The notes beneath the pieces were generated by a model. The model saw only the letters and a list, made by a program, of their open reading frames with translations. It did no database searches and was not told where the DNA came from. Shown piece by piece: positions 26,806 through 36,200 of a DNA stretch of 64,000 nucleotides. Position 1 is the stretch's first letter; each line of letters opens with the position of its first letter. Source of the DNA: Firmicutes bacterium HGW-Firmicutes-14 (GTDB lineage: Bacteria; Bacillota; Thermincolia; Thermincolales; UBA2595); NCBI GenBank assembly GCA_002840275.1, contig PHAB01000003.1, forward strand, positions 62,001 through 126,000, read 5' to 3'. The position numbers were made by a program, and so were the translations under genes.

Positions 26806-26819
26806 TCGTGGTTAATCGG

Positions 26820-26847
26820 AGTCCCGTGGTCAGCTGCGGGACTTTTT
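26820..26847 (+). terminator. Terminator-like hairpin between acpP and the fabK paralogue
   Basis: AGTCCCG (26820-26826) pairs with CGGGACT (26837-26843) around a 10-base loop, followed by TTTT. It lies within an apparently single operon and probably acts as a partial terminator that keeps acpP transcript levels above those of downstream genes. Confidence 0.65.
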
Positions 26848-26888
26848 CCGAGAAGGCGCCTCTTTGTTTTGAAGATTGGAGGAGAACA

Positions 26889-27848
26889 ATGAAAAATCCG
26901 GAATTCAGCATTGGGAATCTTATACCTGAACTACCCATAATCCAGGGTGGAATGGCAATCAGAATATCAACTGCTTCTCTTGCGGCAGCAGTTGCCGAAG
27001 AAGGGGGTATAGGCCTGATTGCTGCCACCGGGATGGCAGTTGACGAACTTAAACAGGAAATTGCAAAGGCCCGGGACTTAACAAAAGGTATAATTGGAAT
27101 AAATATTATGTATGCTGCCAGCCAATTTGCAAACCTGGTTAAAACGGCAATTGATGAAGGTATAGACCTTATTGTCACAGGCGCCGGTTTTTCCAGGGAC
27201 ATCTTTTCCTGGGGCAGGGTAGCAGGTGTTCCCATTGTGCCGATTGTATCCACTCCCAAGCTGGCAATGCTGTCACAAAAACTTGGCGCAGCTGCTGTTG
27301 TGGTGGAGGGAAAAGAAGCCGGCGGACACCTGGGCACTACTGTGTCCATGAAAGAAATTGTCCCAATGGTAAAACAGGCAGTAAGCATTCCCGTAATCGC
27401 TGCCGGAGGTATTATTGACGGAAAAGCTATAAAAGATGCTTTCAAACTTGGGGCAGATGCGGTGCAAATGGGGACAAGGTTTGCTGCAAGCAATGAAAGC
27501 AATGCTTCCGAAGAGTTTAAGAGAATGTATCTTGCCGCTAAAGCTGAAGATGTCGTTTTAATCAACAGCCCTGTGGGTCTTCCGGGCAGAGGGCTTTTAA
27601 ACAGCTTTGTACAGAGGCTTTTCAGGGATGATGATGGGATCAGGCCTGAAAAATGTGATAACTGCCTTAAGAAGTGCTCCAGAAGGTTCTGCATTTTTAA
27701 GGCGCTGATTATGTCACAACAGGGTGATGTCGAAAACGGACTCGTGTTTTCAGGGGAACGGGTAGGTGAGATTAAAGACATACTGTCGGTAAAAGATATT
27801 ATAAAGAACCTGCTTTTTGAATTTGAAACAGCTGAGAGTGGGGTGTAG
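26889..27848 (+). CDS. NPD-family flavoprotein with a four-cysteine insert (second FabK-like protein)
   Basis: 319-residue FMN protein of the nitronate monooxygenase/FabK superfamily. Barrel motifs: LPIIQGGMAIRISTASLAAAVAEEGGIGLIAATG, VVVEGKEAGGHLG, SIPVIAAGGIIDGKAIKDAFKLGADAVQMGTRF. After the barrel it carries a cluster CDNCLKKCSRRFC (C-x2-C-x3-C-x4-C), absent from the neighbouring FabK, which could hold an Fe-S cluster. ATG 26889 follows GATTGGAGGA; the longer frame crosses the hairpin at 26820. Being between acpP and fabF, it probably acts on lipid intermediates, but the substrate is unknown. Confidence 0.85.
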   Translation: MKNPEFSIGNLIPELPIIQGGMAIRISTASLAAAVAEEGGIGLIAATGMAVDELKQEIAKARDLTKGIIGINIMYAASQFANLVKTAIDEGIDLIVTGAGFSRDIFSWGRVAGVPIVPIVSTPKLAMLSQKLGAAAVVVEGKEAGGHLGTTVSMKEIVPMVKQAVSIPVIAAGGIIDGKAIKDAFKLGADAVQMGTRFAASNESNASEEFKRMYLAAKAEDVVLINSPVGLPGRGLLNSFVQRLFRDDDGIRPEKCDNCLKKCSRRFCIFKALIMSQQGDVENGLVFSGERVGEIKDILSVKDIIKNLLFEFETAESGV

Positions 27849-27852
27849 TTTA

Positions 27853-29094
27853 TTGAAAAAAAAAGTTGTAATAACCGGGATAGGTATGGTTACCCCGGTT
27901 GGTACAGGGAAGGATATGTTTTGGGATTCACTGGTTAATGGAAAGAGCGGTATTGTCCCCATCGCCCGGTTTGACGCCTCTCAACTTGCTACCCGGATAG
28001 CAGGAGAAGTCAGGGATTTTGACCCATTGAACTATATTGATAAAAAGGAAGCCAGGCGAATGGACAGGTACACCCAATTTGCCTGTGCCGGGACCAGGAT
28101 TGCATTGGAAGATGCCAATCTTGAACCGGAATCCGTTAACCCTGAAAGGGCAGGAATAATAATCGGGTCAGGGGTAGGAGGAATTGAAACTGTCGAAAAC
28201 CAGGCCAGGGTCCTTATTGAAAAAGGGCCTAACAGGATAAGCCCCTTTTTTGTACCAATGATGATTGCTAATATAGCAGCGGCCCAGATTGCCATAGCCC
28301 ATGGTTTTAAGGGACCGAATTTTACTACAGTGACTGCGTGTGCCTCCAGTTCCAACTCCATCGGAGAGGCATATAAACTTATCAGGGATGGAGAAATGGA
28401 TGTAATGGTTACGGGCGGGTCGGAAGCCCCAATAATTCCCCTGGCTATGGCCGGGTTCTGTTCCATGAAGGCCATGTCCACAAGGAATGAAGAACCCGAA
28501 AAAGCAAGCCGTCCCTTTGATATAGAACGTGACGGATTTATCATGGGTGAGGGATCAGGAATCCTTATCCTGGAATCCCTGGAACACGCTCTTGCCAGGG
28601 GCGCTCATATATATGCCGAGGTATCAGGCTACGGAGTTACCTGTGACGCATACCATATAACAGCTTCTGATCCGGAAGGTGAAGGGGCTGCCAAGGCTAT
28701 GGAAATTGCCATAAAACACGCGGGCCTTAAGCCGGCGGATATTGACTATATTAATGCCCACGGGACTTCCACACCGGTGGGGGATATAAGTGAAACAAGG
28801 GCAGTAAAAAAACTGTTCGGGGATTATGCCGGCAGTGTTGCCATTAGCTCAACCAAATCCATGACAGGACACCTTCTGGGAGCAGCAGGCGGAATAGAAA
28901 CAATAATTTGTGCCCTGGCTATTGAACGGGGACAGATACCTCCGACAATTAATTACGAAAATCCTGATCCGGATTGTGACCTGAACTTTACTCCAAATAA
29001 ATCGATATGCCGTGAAGTCAGGGCAGCAATATCGAATTCTTTTGGATTTGGCGGACACAATGCGACAGTTGTCCTGACGAAACATGAAAGATAA
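27853..29094 (+). CDS. fabF: 3-oxoacyl-ACP synthase II
   Basis: 413-residue elongating condensing enzyme (KASII). Catalytic Cys in VTACASSSNSIGEAY, His in NAHGTSTPVGD and His in STKSMTGHLLGAAGG. N-terminal VVITGIGMVTPVGTGKDMFW. TTG 27853 is chosen as the start; the ORF opening at 27817 overlaps the previous gene and lacks a ribosome site. Last fab gene of the operon. Confidence 0.97.
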   Translation: MKKKVVITGIGMVTPVGTGKDMFWDSLVNGKSGIVPIARFDASQLATRIAGEVRDFDPLNYIDKKEARRMDRYTQFACAGTRIALEDANLEPESVNPERAGIIIGSGVGGIETVENQARVLIEKGPNRISPFFVPMMIANIAAAQIAIAHGFKGPNFTTVTACASSSNSIGEAYKLIRDGEMDVMVTGGSEAPIIPLAMAGFCSMKAMSTRNEEPEKASRPFDIERDGFIMGEGSGILILESLEHALARGAHIYAEVSGYGVTCDAYHITASDPEGEGAAKAMEIAIKHAGLKPADIDYINAHGTSTPVGDISETRAVKKLFGDYAGSVAISSTKSMTGHLLGAAGGIETIICALAIERGQIPPTINYENPDPDCDLNFTPNKSICREVRAAISNSFGFGGHNATVVLTKHER

Positions 29095-29121
29095 TATTTA
29101 TCAAAATTCAGGTGTTATAAT

Positions 29122-29862
29122 ATGGTAATGGATGGAATAGACCTGCAAAAACTTCAAACTGTCCTTGGTATAGAGTGGAAGGAGCCGAAGCATCTGCTGC
29201 AGGCAGTTACCCACAGTTCTTTTGCCCATGAAAACAAGGCTCTGAACCTGGAAAATAACCAGCGGCTTGAATTTCTGGGGGATGCCGTACTCGAACTGGC
29301 GGTCAGTGATTACCTGTACAGAAGGTTTGCTGATTATCCGGAGGGCACACTGACGAAAATAAGGGCTGGGATCGTATGTGAACCGTCCCTGGCACATGTG
29401 GCCGGTTCAATGGATCTGGGAGAATACCTGCTTATGGGAAAAGGAGAGGAACGCAGCGGTGGAAGAGAGCGGCCCTCTATACTTGCCGATGCAATGGAAG
29501 CGATTATCGGTGCGGTATATATAGACCAGGGTATGGAAAAATCATTTTCGTTTATCATAGAAAAACTTGAAGATATCATTGAAAAGGTTATAAGCAATGG
29601 CGGACTTCATACTGATTATAAGACCCACCTGCAGGAACTTGTACAGAAGAAATCTGATAACCCTCTAAATTACCGGATTATAGAGGAATACGGGCCTGAC
29701 CACTCCAAAACCTTTGTGGCCGGAGTCGATTACCAGGGTGAACTGTGGGGGTCAGGGACAGGGAGGACCAAGAAAGAAGCTGAACAGGCAGCGGCAAAGG
29801 ATGCCCTCGGGAAGATTAACGGAGGCATTCTGAAATTCCAGGCTGGTGACGAAAATGAGTAA
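29122..29862 (+). CDS. rnc: Ribonuclease III
   Basis: 246-residue dsRNA endonuclease for rRNA and mRNA processing. Catalytic domain: NQRLEFLGDAVLELAVSDYLY signature and DAMEAIIGAVYIDQG; C-terminal dsRNA-binding domain from DYKTHLQELVQKK to GTGRTKKEAEQAAAKDAL. ATG 29122 or 29128 possible. The stop overlaps the start of the next gene by 8 bases. Confidence 0.97.
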   Translation: MVMDGIDLQKLQTVLGIEWKEPKHLLQAVTHSSFAHENKALNLENNQRLEFLGDAVLELAVSDYLYRRFADYPEGTLTKIRAGIVCEPSLAHVAGSMDLGEYLLMGKGEERSGGRERPSILADAMEAIIGAVYIDQGMEKSFSFIIEKLEDIIEKVISNGGLHTDYKTHLQELVQKKSDNPLNYRIIEEYGPDHSKTFVAGVDYQGELWGSGTGRTKKEAEQAAAKDALGKINGGILKFQAGDENE

Positions 29863-30946
29863 ATCCTATTATATAATCCCTGTATTTGTTCCAGACCTGG
29901 GGTGCCGGCACAGGTGTGTTTACTGCAGCCAGAAGAGGATTACCGGTACGGAAAAGATACCTGCCCGGGAGGATATAAGGGATAAAATATTTAAATACCT
30001 GGAAACCATTCCCGGCAACAGGGAGGGAATCACCAGGGAAGTGGCTTTTTACGGGGGCAGCTTTACAGCTGTGAGTCAGAAGCTGCAGAGGGAACTGCTG
30101 GCCCCTGCGTATGAATTTCTGGCCAGGGGAGAAATAGACAAAATAAGGGTTTCCACCCGGCCTGATGCTATTTCCGAAGAAATAATGCTGTTACTGTCCA
30201 GTTATGGGGTTTCAACAATTGAACTTGGTGTACAATCCATGGATGACGGGGTCCTGATGAGATCAATAAGGGGACATACCAGCAGAGATGTGTTGAGAGC
30301 TGCGGCCATGATCAAGACATGGGGAGTAAGCCTGGGCCTCCAGATGATGACAGGACTTCCCGGCGATACCGAGGAGAAGGATATTGACACAGCCCTGGAA
30401 ATGGCTGCCCTGGGACCTGAGATTGTACGGATTTATCCCTGCCTGGTGTTGAAAAACACTCCACTGGCAGACATGTATAAGGCAGGTGAATATACACCGC
30501 AGGGGCTGGACGAAGCAGTTGAAACCTGCAAAAAGCTGCTGGTTATTTTCGAAAAAGCCGGAATAAATGTCATCAGAATCGGACTTCAGCCCAGTGAGCA
30601 AATAAACCTGAAAGGTGACATCATTGCCGGCCCATATCACCCGGCCTTCCGGGAACTGGTGGAATCCGCTGTGGCCGGAGAACAGCTGGAATTGTTACTG
30701 ACACGGGTTCTGATGAGGAACAATAATCGGGTTAGCACCTTTACGGTGGTTGTGGCCGTAAATCCCCGCGATATATCTATTGTCAGGGGGCACAAGAACA
30801 GCAATGTGGAGTCTCTCAGACAGAAACTGGGAGTAAACGAATTAATTACGGTGGAACTGCCCGGTGTCAGAAGTGGGAGCATCAGACTTCTGAGTGTTAA
30901 CGGCAAAGAATATGCAACAGAAATACACAGGAATGAACTTACCTAG
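29855..30946 (+). CDS. Elp3-like radical SAM protein
   Basis: 363-residue radical SAM enzyme. The [4Fe-4S] motif is CRHRCVYCSQ (CxxxCxxC) near residue 17; next come the GGSFTAVSQKLQRELL and RPDAISEEIMLLLSSYGVSTIELGVQSMDDGVL segments typical of the Elp3-related family, then GLQMMTGLPGDTEEKD and IRIGLQPSEQI. It lacks the C-terminal acetyltransferase domain of true Elp3. This family commonly sits between rnc and smc in Clostridia; substrate unknown. ATG 29855 overlaps the rnc stop, indicating coupling. Confidence 0.88.
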   Translation: MSKSYYIIPVFVPDLGCRHRCVYCSQKRITGTEKIPAREDIRDKIFKYLETIPGNREGITREVAFYGGSFTAVSQKLQRELLAPAYEFLARGEIDKIRVSTRPDAISEEIMLLLSSYGVSTIELGVQSMDDGVLMRSIRGHTSRDVLRAAAMIKTWGVSLGLQMMTGLPGDTEEKDIDTALEMAALGPEIVRIYPCLVLKNTPLADMYKAGEYTPQGLDEAVETCKKLLVIFEKAGINVIRIGLQPSEQINLKGDIIAGPYHPAFRELVESAVAGEQLELLLTRVLMRNNNRVSTFTVVVAVNPRDISIVRGHKNSNVESLRQKLGVNELITVELPGVRSGSIRLLSVNGKEYATEIHRNELT

Positions 30947-30977
30947 AAAAGTGTCTTTGCAGAGGCACTTTTTTTGA
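30947..30977 (+). terminator. Rho-independent terminator after the radical SAM gene
   Basis: AAAAGTGTCT (30947-30956) pairs with AGGCACTTTT with one G-U pair around a 4-base loop, ending in seven T residues. It ends the long fab-rnc transcript. Confidence 0.85.
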
Positions 30978-31008
30978 ATTAAAGCCCTTTTATAGTTATC
31001 AGGAATAA

Positions 31009-31461
31009 CTACTGGACCTGGAATACCATGAGTTCATCAATCATGTTTTTGGCCCAGGGTTTCATGTATCCCAGTTTAATAAGTTCCCGGCAATGAAGAA
31101 TGCTTTTCCTTCCGGCTTCAGGGTCGTACTTGTGATCATCATAATAGAGCTGGGCCAGGTTGGCATGAATCCAGGCTACATCTTCAGGGTCTGTGGCAAT
31201 ATCAAGGGCGTGAATCAAAAGGCGTTCTGCAAACTTCAGTTTCTTGTCCGGGATGGCATTTGCTGCGGTTACCCAGAGAAACTGAGCGCCATTGACAACC
31301 ATAAAACAGGCGTCACATCCCGGGGAACAGTTATTACTTTTAAGAGGGGCACATGGGAGGTGCCTGGAATAACCGGCCAAGTCAGTCTTATCCTCAACAG
31401 TGAGGGAAAAATAGAATTCTGTAAGCCCAAATGATTTAACGGTTTCAAGTAAAGATTGCAT
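31009..31461 (-). CDS. Hypothetical protein with CSPGCDAC motif
   Basis: 150-residue protein that I do not recognise. The N-terminal half has HLPCAPLKSNNCSPGCDACFMVV, with four cysteines in 13 residues suited to metal or Fe-S binding. The second half is alpha-helical (AERLLIHALDIATDPEDVAWIHANLAQLYYDDHKYD), resembling TPR helices. The start codon at 31459-31461 is ATG, but the ribosome site (AAGGGAC) is weak. It lies on the minus strand in a block that interrupts the rnc-smc gene order, next to hairpin element 2. Confidence 0.65.
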   Translation of the reverse strand: MQSLLETVKSFGLTEFYFSLTVEDKTDLAGYSRHLPCAPLKSNNCSPGCDACFMVVNGAQFLWVTAANAIPDKKLKFAERLLIHALDIATDPEDVAWIHANLAQLYYDDHKYDPEAGRKSILHCRELIKLGYMKPWAKNMIDELMVFQVQ

Positions 31462-31533
31462 CTGTAATTTGTCCCTTCAGATGGATTATTTCTTTACTAT
31501 CCCCATAAGTATGTAAAAATATGTATATATAGC

Positions 31534-31665
31534 AACACAGGGGCCGGTATGTTCCTAAGCGGGGCTAAAATCGTCAATCGGTCGGCGATCCGCCTGGCTA
31601 AAATGGCGGGAGCCGTGTCCGATTGAGATTTCGCCCAGAGCGTGGAATATACCGGCCCCGGTGTT
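31534..31665. repeat. Long imperfect hairpin element 2 (22-base terminal inverted repeats)
   Basis: Arms 31534-31555 and 31644-31665 are complementary over 22 bases with two mismatches (AACACAGGGGCC... type). Inside, TCAATCGG (31574-31581) pairs with CCGATTGA (31619-31626), and a CGGC..CCGCC / GGCGG..GCCG hairpin lies in the middle. Same architecture as element 1, but different arm sequence. No coding capacity. Left end shares AACACAGGG...TTCCT with 57290. Confidence 0.7.
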
Positions 31666-31691
31666 TATTATATACAATTTTATACCAATGT

Positions 31692-32732
31692 TTACATACC
31701 TATATCCTTAAAGGTGGCCATTTCATGCAGGATTTTCAGGGATGCATCGATCAGGGTCATGGTCAGGGCGGCGCCTGTGCCTTCACCCAACCGCATCTTC
31801 ATGTCCAGCATGGGCCTTAATCCGATGCATTCCAGCATGGACCGGTGGGCCTGTTCGGCGGAACAGTGGGACGGGATCATGAAATTGACGGATTTGGGTG
31901 ATAAGCGGGATGCTGCCAGGGCGCCTGCACTTGATATAAAACCATCCACTACAACGGGAACCCTGTTCGCTGCGGCTGCCAGAACAATCCCTGTAATCCC
32001 GGCAATCTCGAGACCACCCAGTTTGGCCAGGACGTCAACAGGGTCGTTTATATCGGGTTTGTTGATTTCTATGGCCTTATTAATAACCTTTGCCTTGAGT
32101 AACAAGGCCTCATCATCAATACCGGTTCCGCGTCCGGTCACCTCATCTGCAGAAAAGCCTCCAAATACCGACAGGAGCGCACTGCTGGGTGTGGTGTTGC
32201 CAATCCCCATATCACCGGTCCCCAGAACCCGGGCACCTTTACTTATTTCTTCCTCAGCAATTTCTATGCCGGTTTCAATGGCTTTAACTGCTTCTTCCCT
32301 GGTCATCGCCGGACCTTTAGCCATATTGGCGGTTCCGGATTTAATTTTCCTGTTAAGAACTCCCGGATGTTCGATATTGGCAGCCACACCGATATCGACA
32401 GCGGTCAGGGTTGCACCTGCATGTTTGGCCAGGACAGCTACACCGGCACCTCCGTTGGGAAACTGGGGCATCATAACTGCGGTAACCATTGGCGGGAAAG
32501 CACTGACACCTTCTTCAACAACACCGTGGTCTCCGCCCATCACGATTATAGCTTTTGGGCTTATTATAGGCATGGGGTCACCATAAATGCCGCTCAGCTG
32601 AAGGGCAAGGTCTTCAAGGACACCGAGGCTTCCTGGGGGTTTGATAAGATTATTAAGCCGGTCCTGGGTCTTTTCCATTGATTCCCGGTCAAGGTCACCG
32701 ATTTTTTGCAGGGTTTTTTCGATCACACTCAT
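31692..32732 (-). CDS. cobT: Nicotinate-nucleotide--dimethylbenzimidazole phosphoribosyltransferase
   Basis: 346-residue CobT that makes alpha-ribazole phosphate for the lower ligand of cobalamin. Motifs: RLNNLIKPPGSLGVLEDLALQL near the N-terminus, VMGGDHGVVEEGVSAFP, GDMGIGNTTPSSAL, and the catalytic Glu region RLGEGTGAALTM. ATG 32732 follows AAAAGGAGG; the longer frame overlaps the riboswitch terminator. A cobalamin riboswitch precedes it, so expression falls when B12 is plentiful. No other cob gene is adjacent. Confidence 0.95.
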   Translation of the reverse strand: MSVIEKTLQKIGDLDRESMEKTQDRLNNLIKPPGSLGVLEDLALQLSGIYGDPMPIISPKAIIVMGGDHGVVEEGVSAFPPMVTAVMMPQFPNGGAGVAVLAKHAGATLTAVDIGVAANIEHPGVLNRKIKSGTANMAKGPAMTREEAVKAIETGIEIAEEEISKGARVLGTGDMGIGNTTPSSALLSVFGGFSADEVTGRGTGIDDEALLLKAKVINKAIEINKPDINDPVDVLAKLGGLEIAGITGIVLAAAANRVPVVVDGFISSAGALAASRLSPKSVNFMIPSHCSAEQAHRSMLECIGLRPMLDMKMRLGEGTGAALTMTLIDASLKILHEMATFKDIGM

Positions 32733-32764
32733 TGTTTTGTTCCTCCTTTTAGTTAATATATTAA

Positions 32765-32803
32765 ATAAAAAAGCCCACAACCTGAAAGGCTGTGAACTTT
32801 ACC
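32765..32803 (-). terminator. Riboswitch expression-platform terminator upstream of cobT
   Basis: On the minus strand, AGTTCACAGCC pairs with GGTTGTGGGCT (with G-U pairs) around TTTCA, followed by a run of six T residues. It lies between the riboswitch aptamer and the cobT ribosome site, so control is probably by transcription termination. Confidence 0.8.
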
Positions 32804-32844
32804 GTCATCCACAAATCGTATTTAACCACGTAAATACTGATGAT

Positions 32845-33030
32845 AAGGTCATGGCAGGTCTCCTGGCTCGTGGATCATCACATGCATTCCCCTTCCCCGG
32901 AATCCGGGTGGTATATGGAAGCACATTTCTCACTTACAGTGGCGGGTCCGCCCGGGAATTGCACCCGGTTCCCTATTCTCCTCTGTACAGCCCCGGTCTG
33001 ACGAAGCTCCTGCAGAGGCACCGATAACCC
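32845..33030 (-). promoter_or_regulatory. Cobalamin (AdoCbl) riboswitch
   Basis: The minus strand carries the B12 box AGCCAGGAGACCTGCC (complement of 32853-32868), preceded by the conserved core with GGGAA, GCCACTGT and the P1-P3 helices typical of the class, starting near GGTGCCTCTGC at 33022. It lies upstream of cobT and is followed by a terminator hairpin. Aptamer ends are approximate. Confidence 0.93.
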
Positions 33031-33214
33031 CAAATAAAATATTAAGTTTAACCGTTGTCCCTATTATAAACAAAGATATAAACATTTTCAAGCAAAAAAA
33101 AGCATGGTGAAGGAAAGAAATTTCCTGCGTAGAATTGTTAATATGGAAATATGTTGTACATTAATACTCAGGAAAGCCGGTACAATATCCGCTCAGATAA
33201 GGAGGAGACCTTTT

Positions 33215-36200
33215 TTGTACCTGAAGAGACTTGAAATCCAGGGATTTAAATCCCTGGCCGACAAAATAGATTTACAGTTTAACCAGGGCATTACCGCTGT
33301 AGTCGGACCCAACGGAAGCGGGAAGAGCAATATAGCAGATGCCGTGAGATGGGTACTGGGAGAACAAAGTGTCAAGAGCCTGAGAGGCGCCAGGATGGAA
33401 GACGTGATTTTTTCCGGAAGTGACAGGAGAAAACCGGTGGGAATGGCCGAAGTATCCCTTACCCTGGATAACAGTTCATCGGTTTTCCCCCTGGATTACT
33501 CAGAAATAACCATAACCAGGAGGGTATATCGTTCCGGGGAGAGTGAATATCTGCTCAACAAGGCTTCATGCAGGCTGAGGGATATCCATGAATTGTTTAT
33601 GGATACCGGAATAGGCAGGGAAGGTTATTCTATTATCGGCCAGGGCAAAATTGATGAAATCCTAAGCACCAAGTCCGAAGACCGGAGGACCATCATTGAG
33701 GAAGCCGCAGGGATTGTAAAATATAAAACCAGAAAACAAAAAGCGGTTAAAAAACTTACTGACACAGAACAAAACCTGGTGAGGATAAGTGATATTATAA
33801 GCGAACTGGAAACCCAGGCCGGGCCCCTGGAAGAACAATCAATCAGGGCGCGGGAATACCTGGGTTACAGGGAAGAACTGTGTGACCTGGAAATAAATGT
33901 CCTGGTTAACCAGATTGTTGACCAAAAGCAGAAGATGGAGGAAATGAAGACCACAGAACAGGAGCTCAACAGAAACCAAATTGAATCAGAGACATTTGTC
34001 AGAAGTCTTGAATCAGAAATAGAGGAACTAAAACTTGCGGCCGGGAAACTTGAAGAAGAAGTGAGTTCCATGCAGAAGGAGATTTACAGTACCGGAAACC
34101 TTATGGAAAAAAAGGAAGCCGAAATAACCGTTTCCCGGGAACGCGCAAAAGATATTGACCGGAGGAGGAAATACCTGGGGGAGGAGATTATCGAACTTAG
34201 TGAAAAGGAGAAGGAAGAAAAAGAAAGGCATTCCGGGGACGAAGAAGCTTTGGCAGGCCTGAGAGAAAGGATAAATAAAGATGAAAGGGACCTGGCCGAA
34301 AACGAGGAGAAATTAATTTGCGCCGAGGCAGGATTTCTGGAAGAACAGAAGAGGATTGAAGAGCGAAAGGCAGATATAATTGAACTGCTGAACGACATGG
34401 CCGGAACAAGAAACGGTATTAATTCAGGCGAGACAGAGATAAATAATTTAAAGAAACGCCTTGGGCAGCTTGAGATGCAGCACGAGCGGTTATTGGCGGA
34501 ACTTAAGGATAATAAGGAACGGGAGACAGCCCTCAACAGGAAGATCACTGGGATAAATGAAAAAATAGAGACAGTAGAAGACCAAAAACTCGATAGTGTC
34601 CGGAAAAGAGATGACCTGGGCAGTAAATTGGTGAAAATGAATGAAGAGGCTGCCGGGAAAAGGGAATTGCTTCAGCAGAAAAAATCAAGGCTGTCAGCCC
34701 TGAAAGAGCTGCAGAAGGACTATGAAGGGTATTTTAAGGGTGTCAGGGAGGTTCTGGTCCACTATCGGGGAAAAGATAAAATAAATGGGATTCATGGTGT
34801 CATGGCGGAAAAAATCAGGGTTCCCGCAGAATTTGAAACTGCGGTTGAAGTGGCTCTTGGCAGTTCACTCCAGCACATAATTACTCAGACAGACGTGGAT
34901 GCCAGGGATGCCATAGAATTCCTTAAGAAAAACAAAGCGGGCCGGGCGACATTTTTGCCTCTGAATACCATCAAACCGGCCAGGGGAAAAGATTCAGCGG
35001 TTCCCCGAATCGAAGGTGTGTTTGGCCGGGCCGCAGAGCTGGTCCAATATGACGATATATATAAGGATATAGTGGAATACCTTTTAGGAAGAGTAATCAT
35101 TGTCCGGGACATAAGAGATGCAGTTGAAATCTCAAAAGCAACAGGTTATAGTATGAAGACCGTTACCCTGGACGGGGATGTGGTCAATCCCGGGGGTTCC
35201 ATGACCGGGGGGTCATATCGAAAAGGCAGCTCAAACCTGTTGGGAAGGATGCGGGAAATAGAAGAAACATCCGGCCTGGCAGCTCATATGGATAAGGAAT
35301 TGCAGGACCTGGCCGGGCACATTTCAGGATTACAGGTTGAATATGAAAACTGTGAAAAACAGATAAAGAGTCTGGACATTGAATTACATGAACTGTTTAT
35401 TGAAAAGAATTCCACGGCAAAAGATTTGGACATCACAAAACAGGACAGAGCAAGGATTGACAGCTCACTGAACCTGATAGTTGATGAAAAGACCGTTATC
35501 GGGAAAGATATCGAAAATGCAGAAGGCAAAATTAATGACCTCAGGTTGAGACTTAATGAACTCCAATTAATGGATGAATCAGCCAGAAACAGCATTAATG
35601 AACTGCTAGAGAAACTGGCAGACAGGGAAGAGGAAAAAGCCCGCCTGGCGGAAACTGTTACCGGAATTAGGGTAAAGTTGGCCGGAATGCAGCAGGAAGA
35701 ACTCAATTATGCACAAATAATGGACCGGGTGGCCCAAACGATAGAAGAAATCAAAAAACAGGTTCAAAAAAAAGACAGGGAAATAAAAGATTTGGATACC
35801 CAGCAGGAGGCTTTGGGCCGCCAAATAGAATGCCTGGAAACAGAAATAAGGGAACTCAGCCAGGAAAAGGGGCAAAGAGAGGAAATCCTGAACCGGTTGA
35901 AAAATGAGAAGCAGGCCTTAAGCGGGGAGATTTTCCGGAAAGAGGGAGAAGTTAAAGCTTTATCAAAGGAGATATCCCAGTTAAGGGAGCAGGCCCATGC
36001 CTCTGATGTAAGAATGGCACGTATAGAGTTTGACATTGAGAATTCACTGGCCAAATTGGCTGAGGAGTTCCAGGTCACATTTGAAGAGGCTCTCCTGAAA
36101 AAATCGGAAATCAAAAACAAGAGGGAAACAATGTCAAGGATCAGGATGCTTAAGGAATCTATATTGGCCCTCGGGAATGTGAATGTGGGAGCAGTTGAAG

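Noticed and set aside
31534-31665. Complete insertion sequence
   Set aside because: At 132 bp with no transposase frame it can only be a non-autonomous or RNA element.
33104-33214. In-frame N-terminal extension of smc from ATG 33104
   Set aside because: The extra 37 residues are unlike SMC; the perfect ribosome site AAGGAGGAG before TTG 33215 and the family N-terminus fix the start there.
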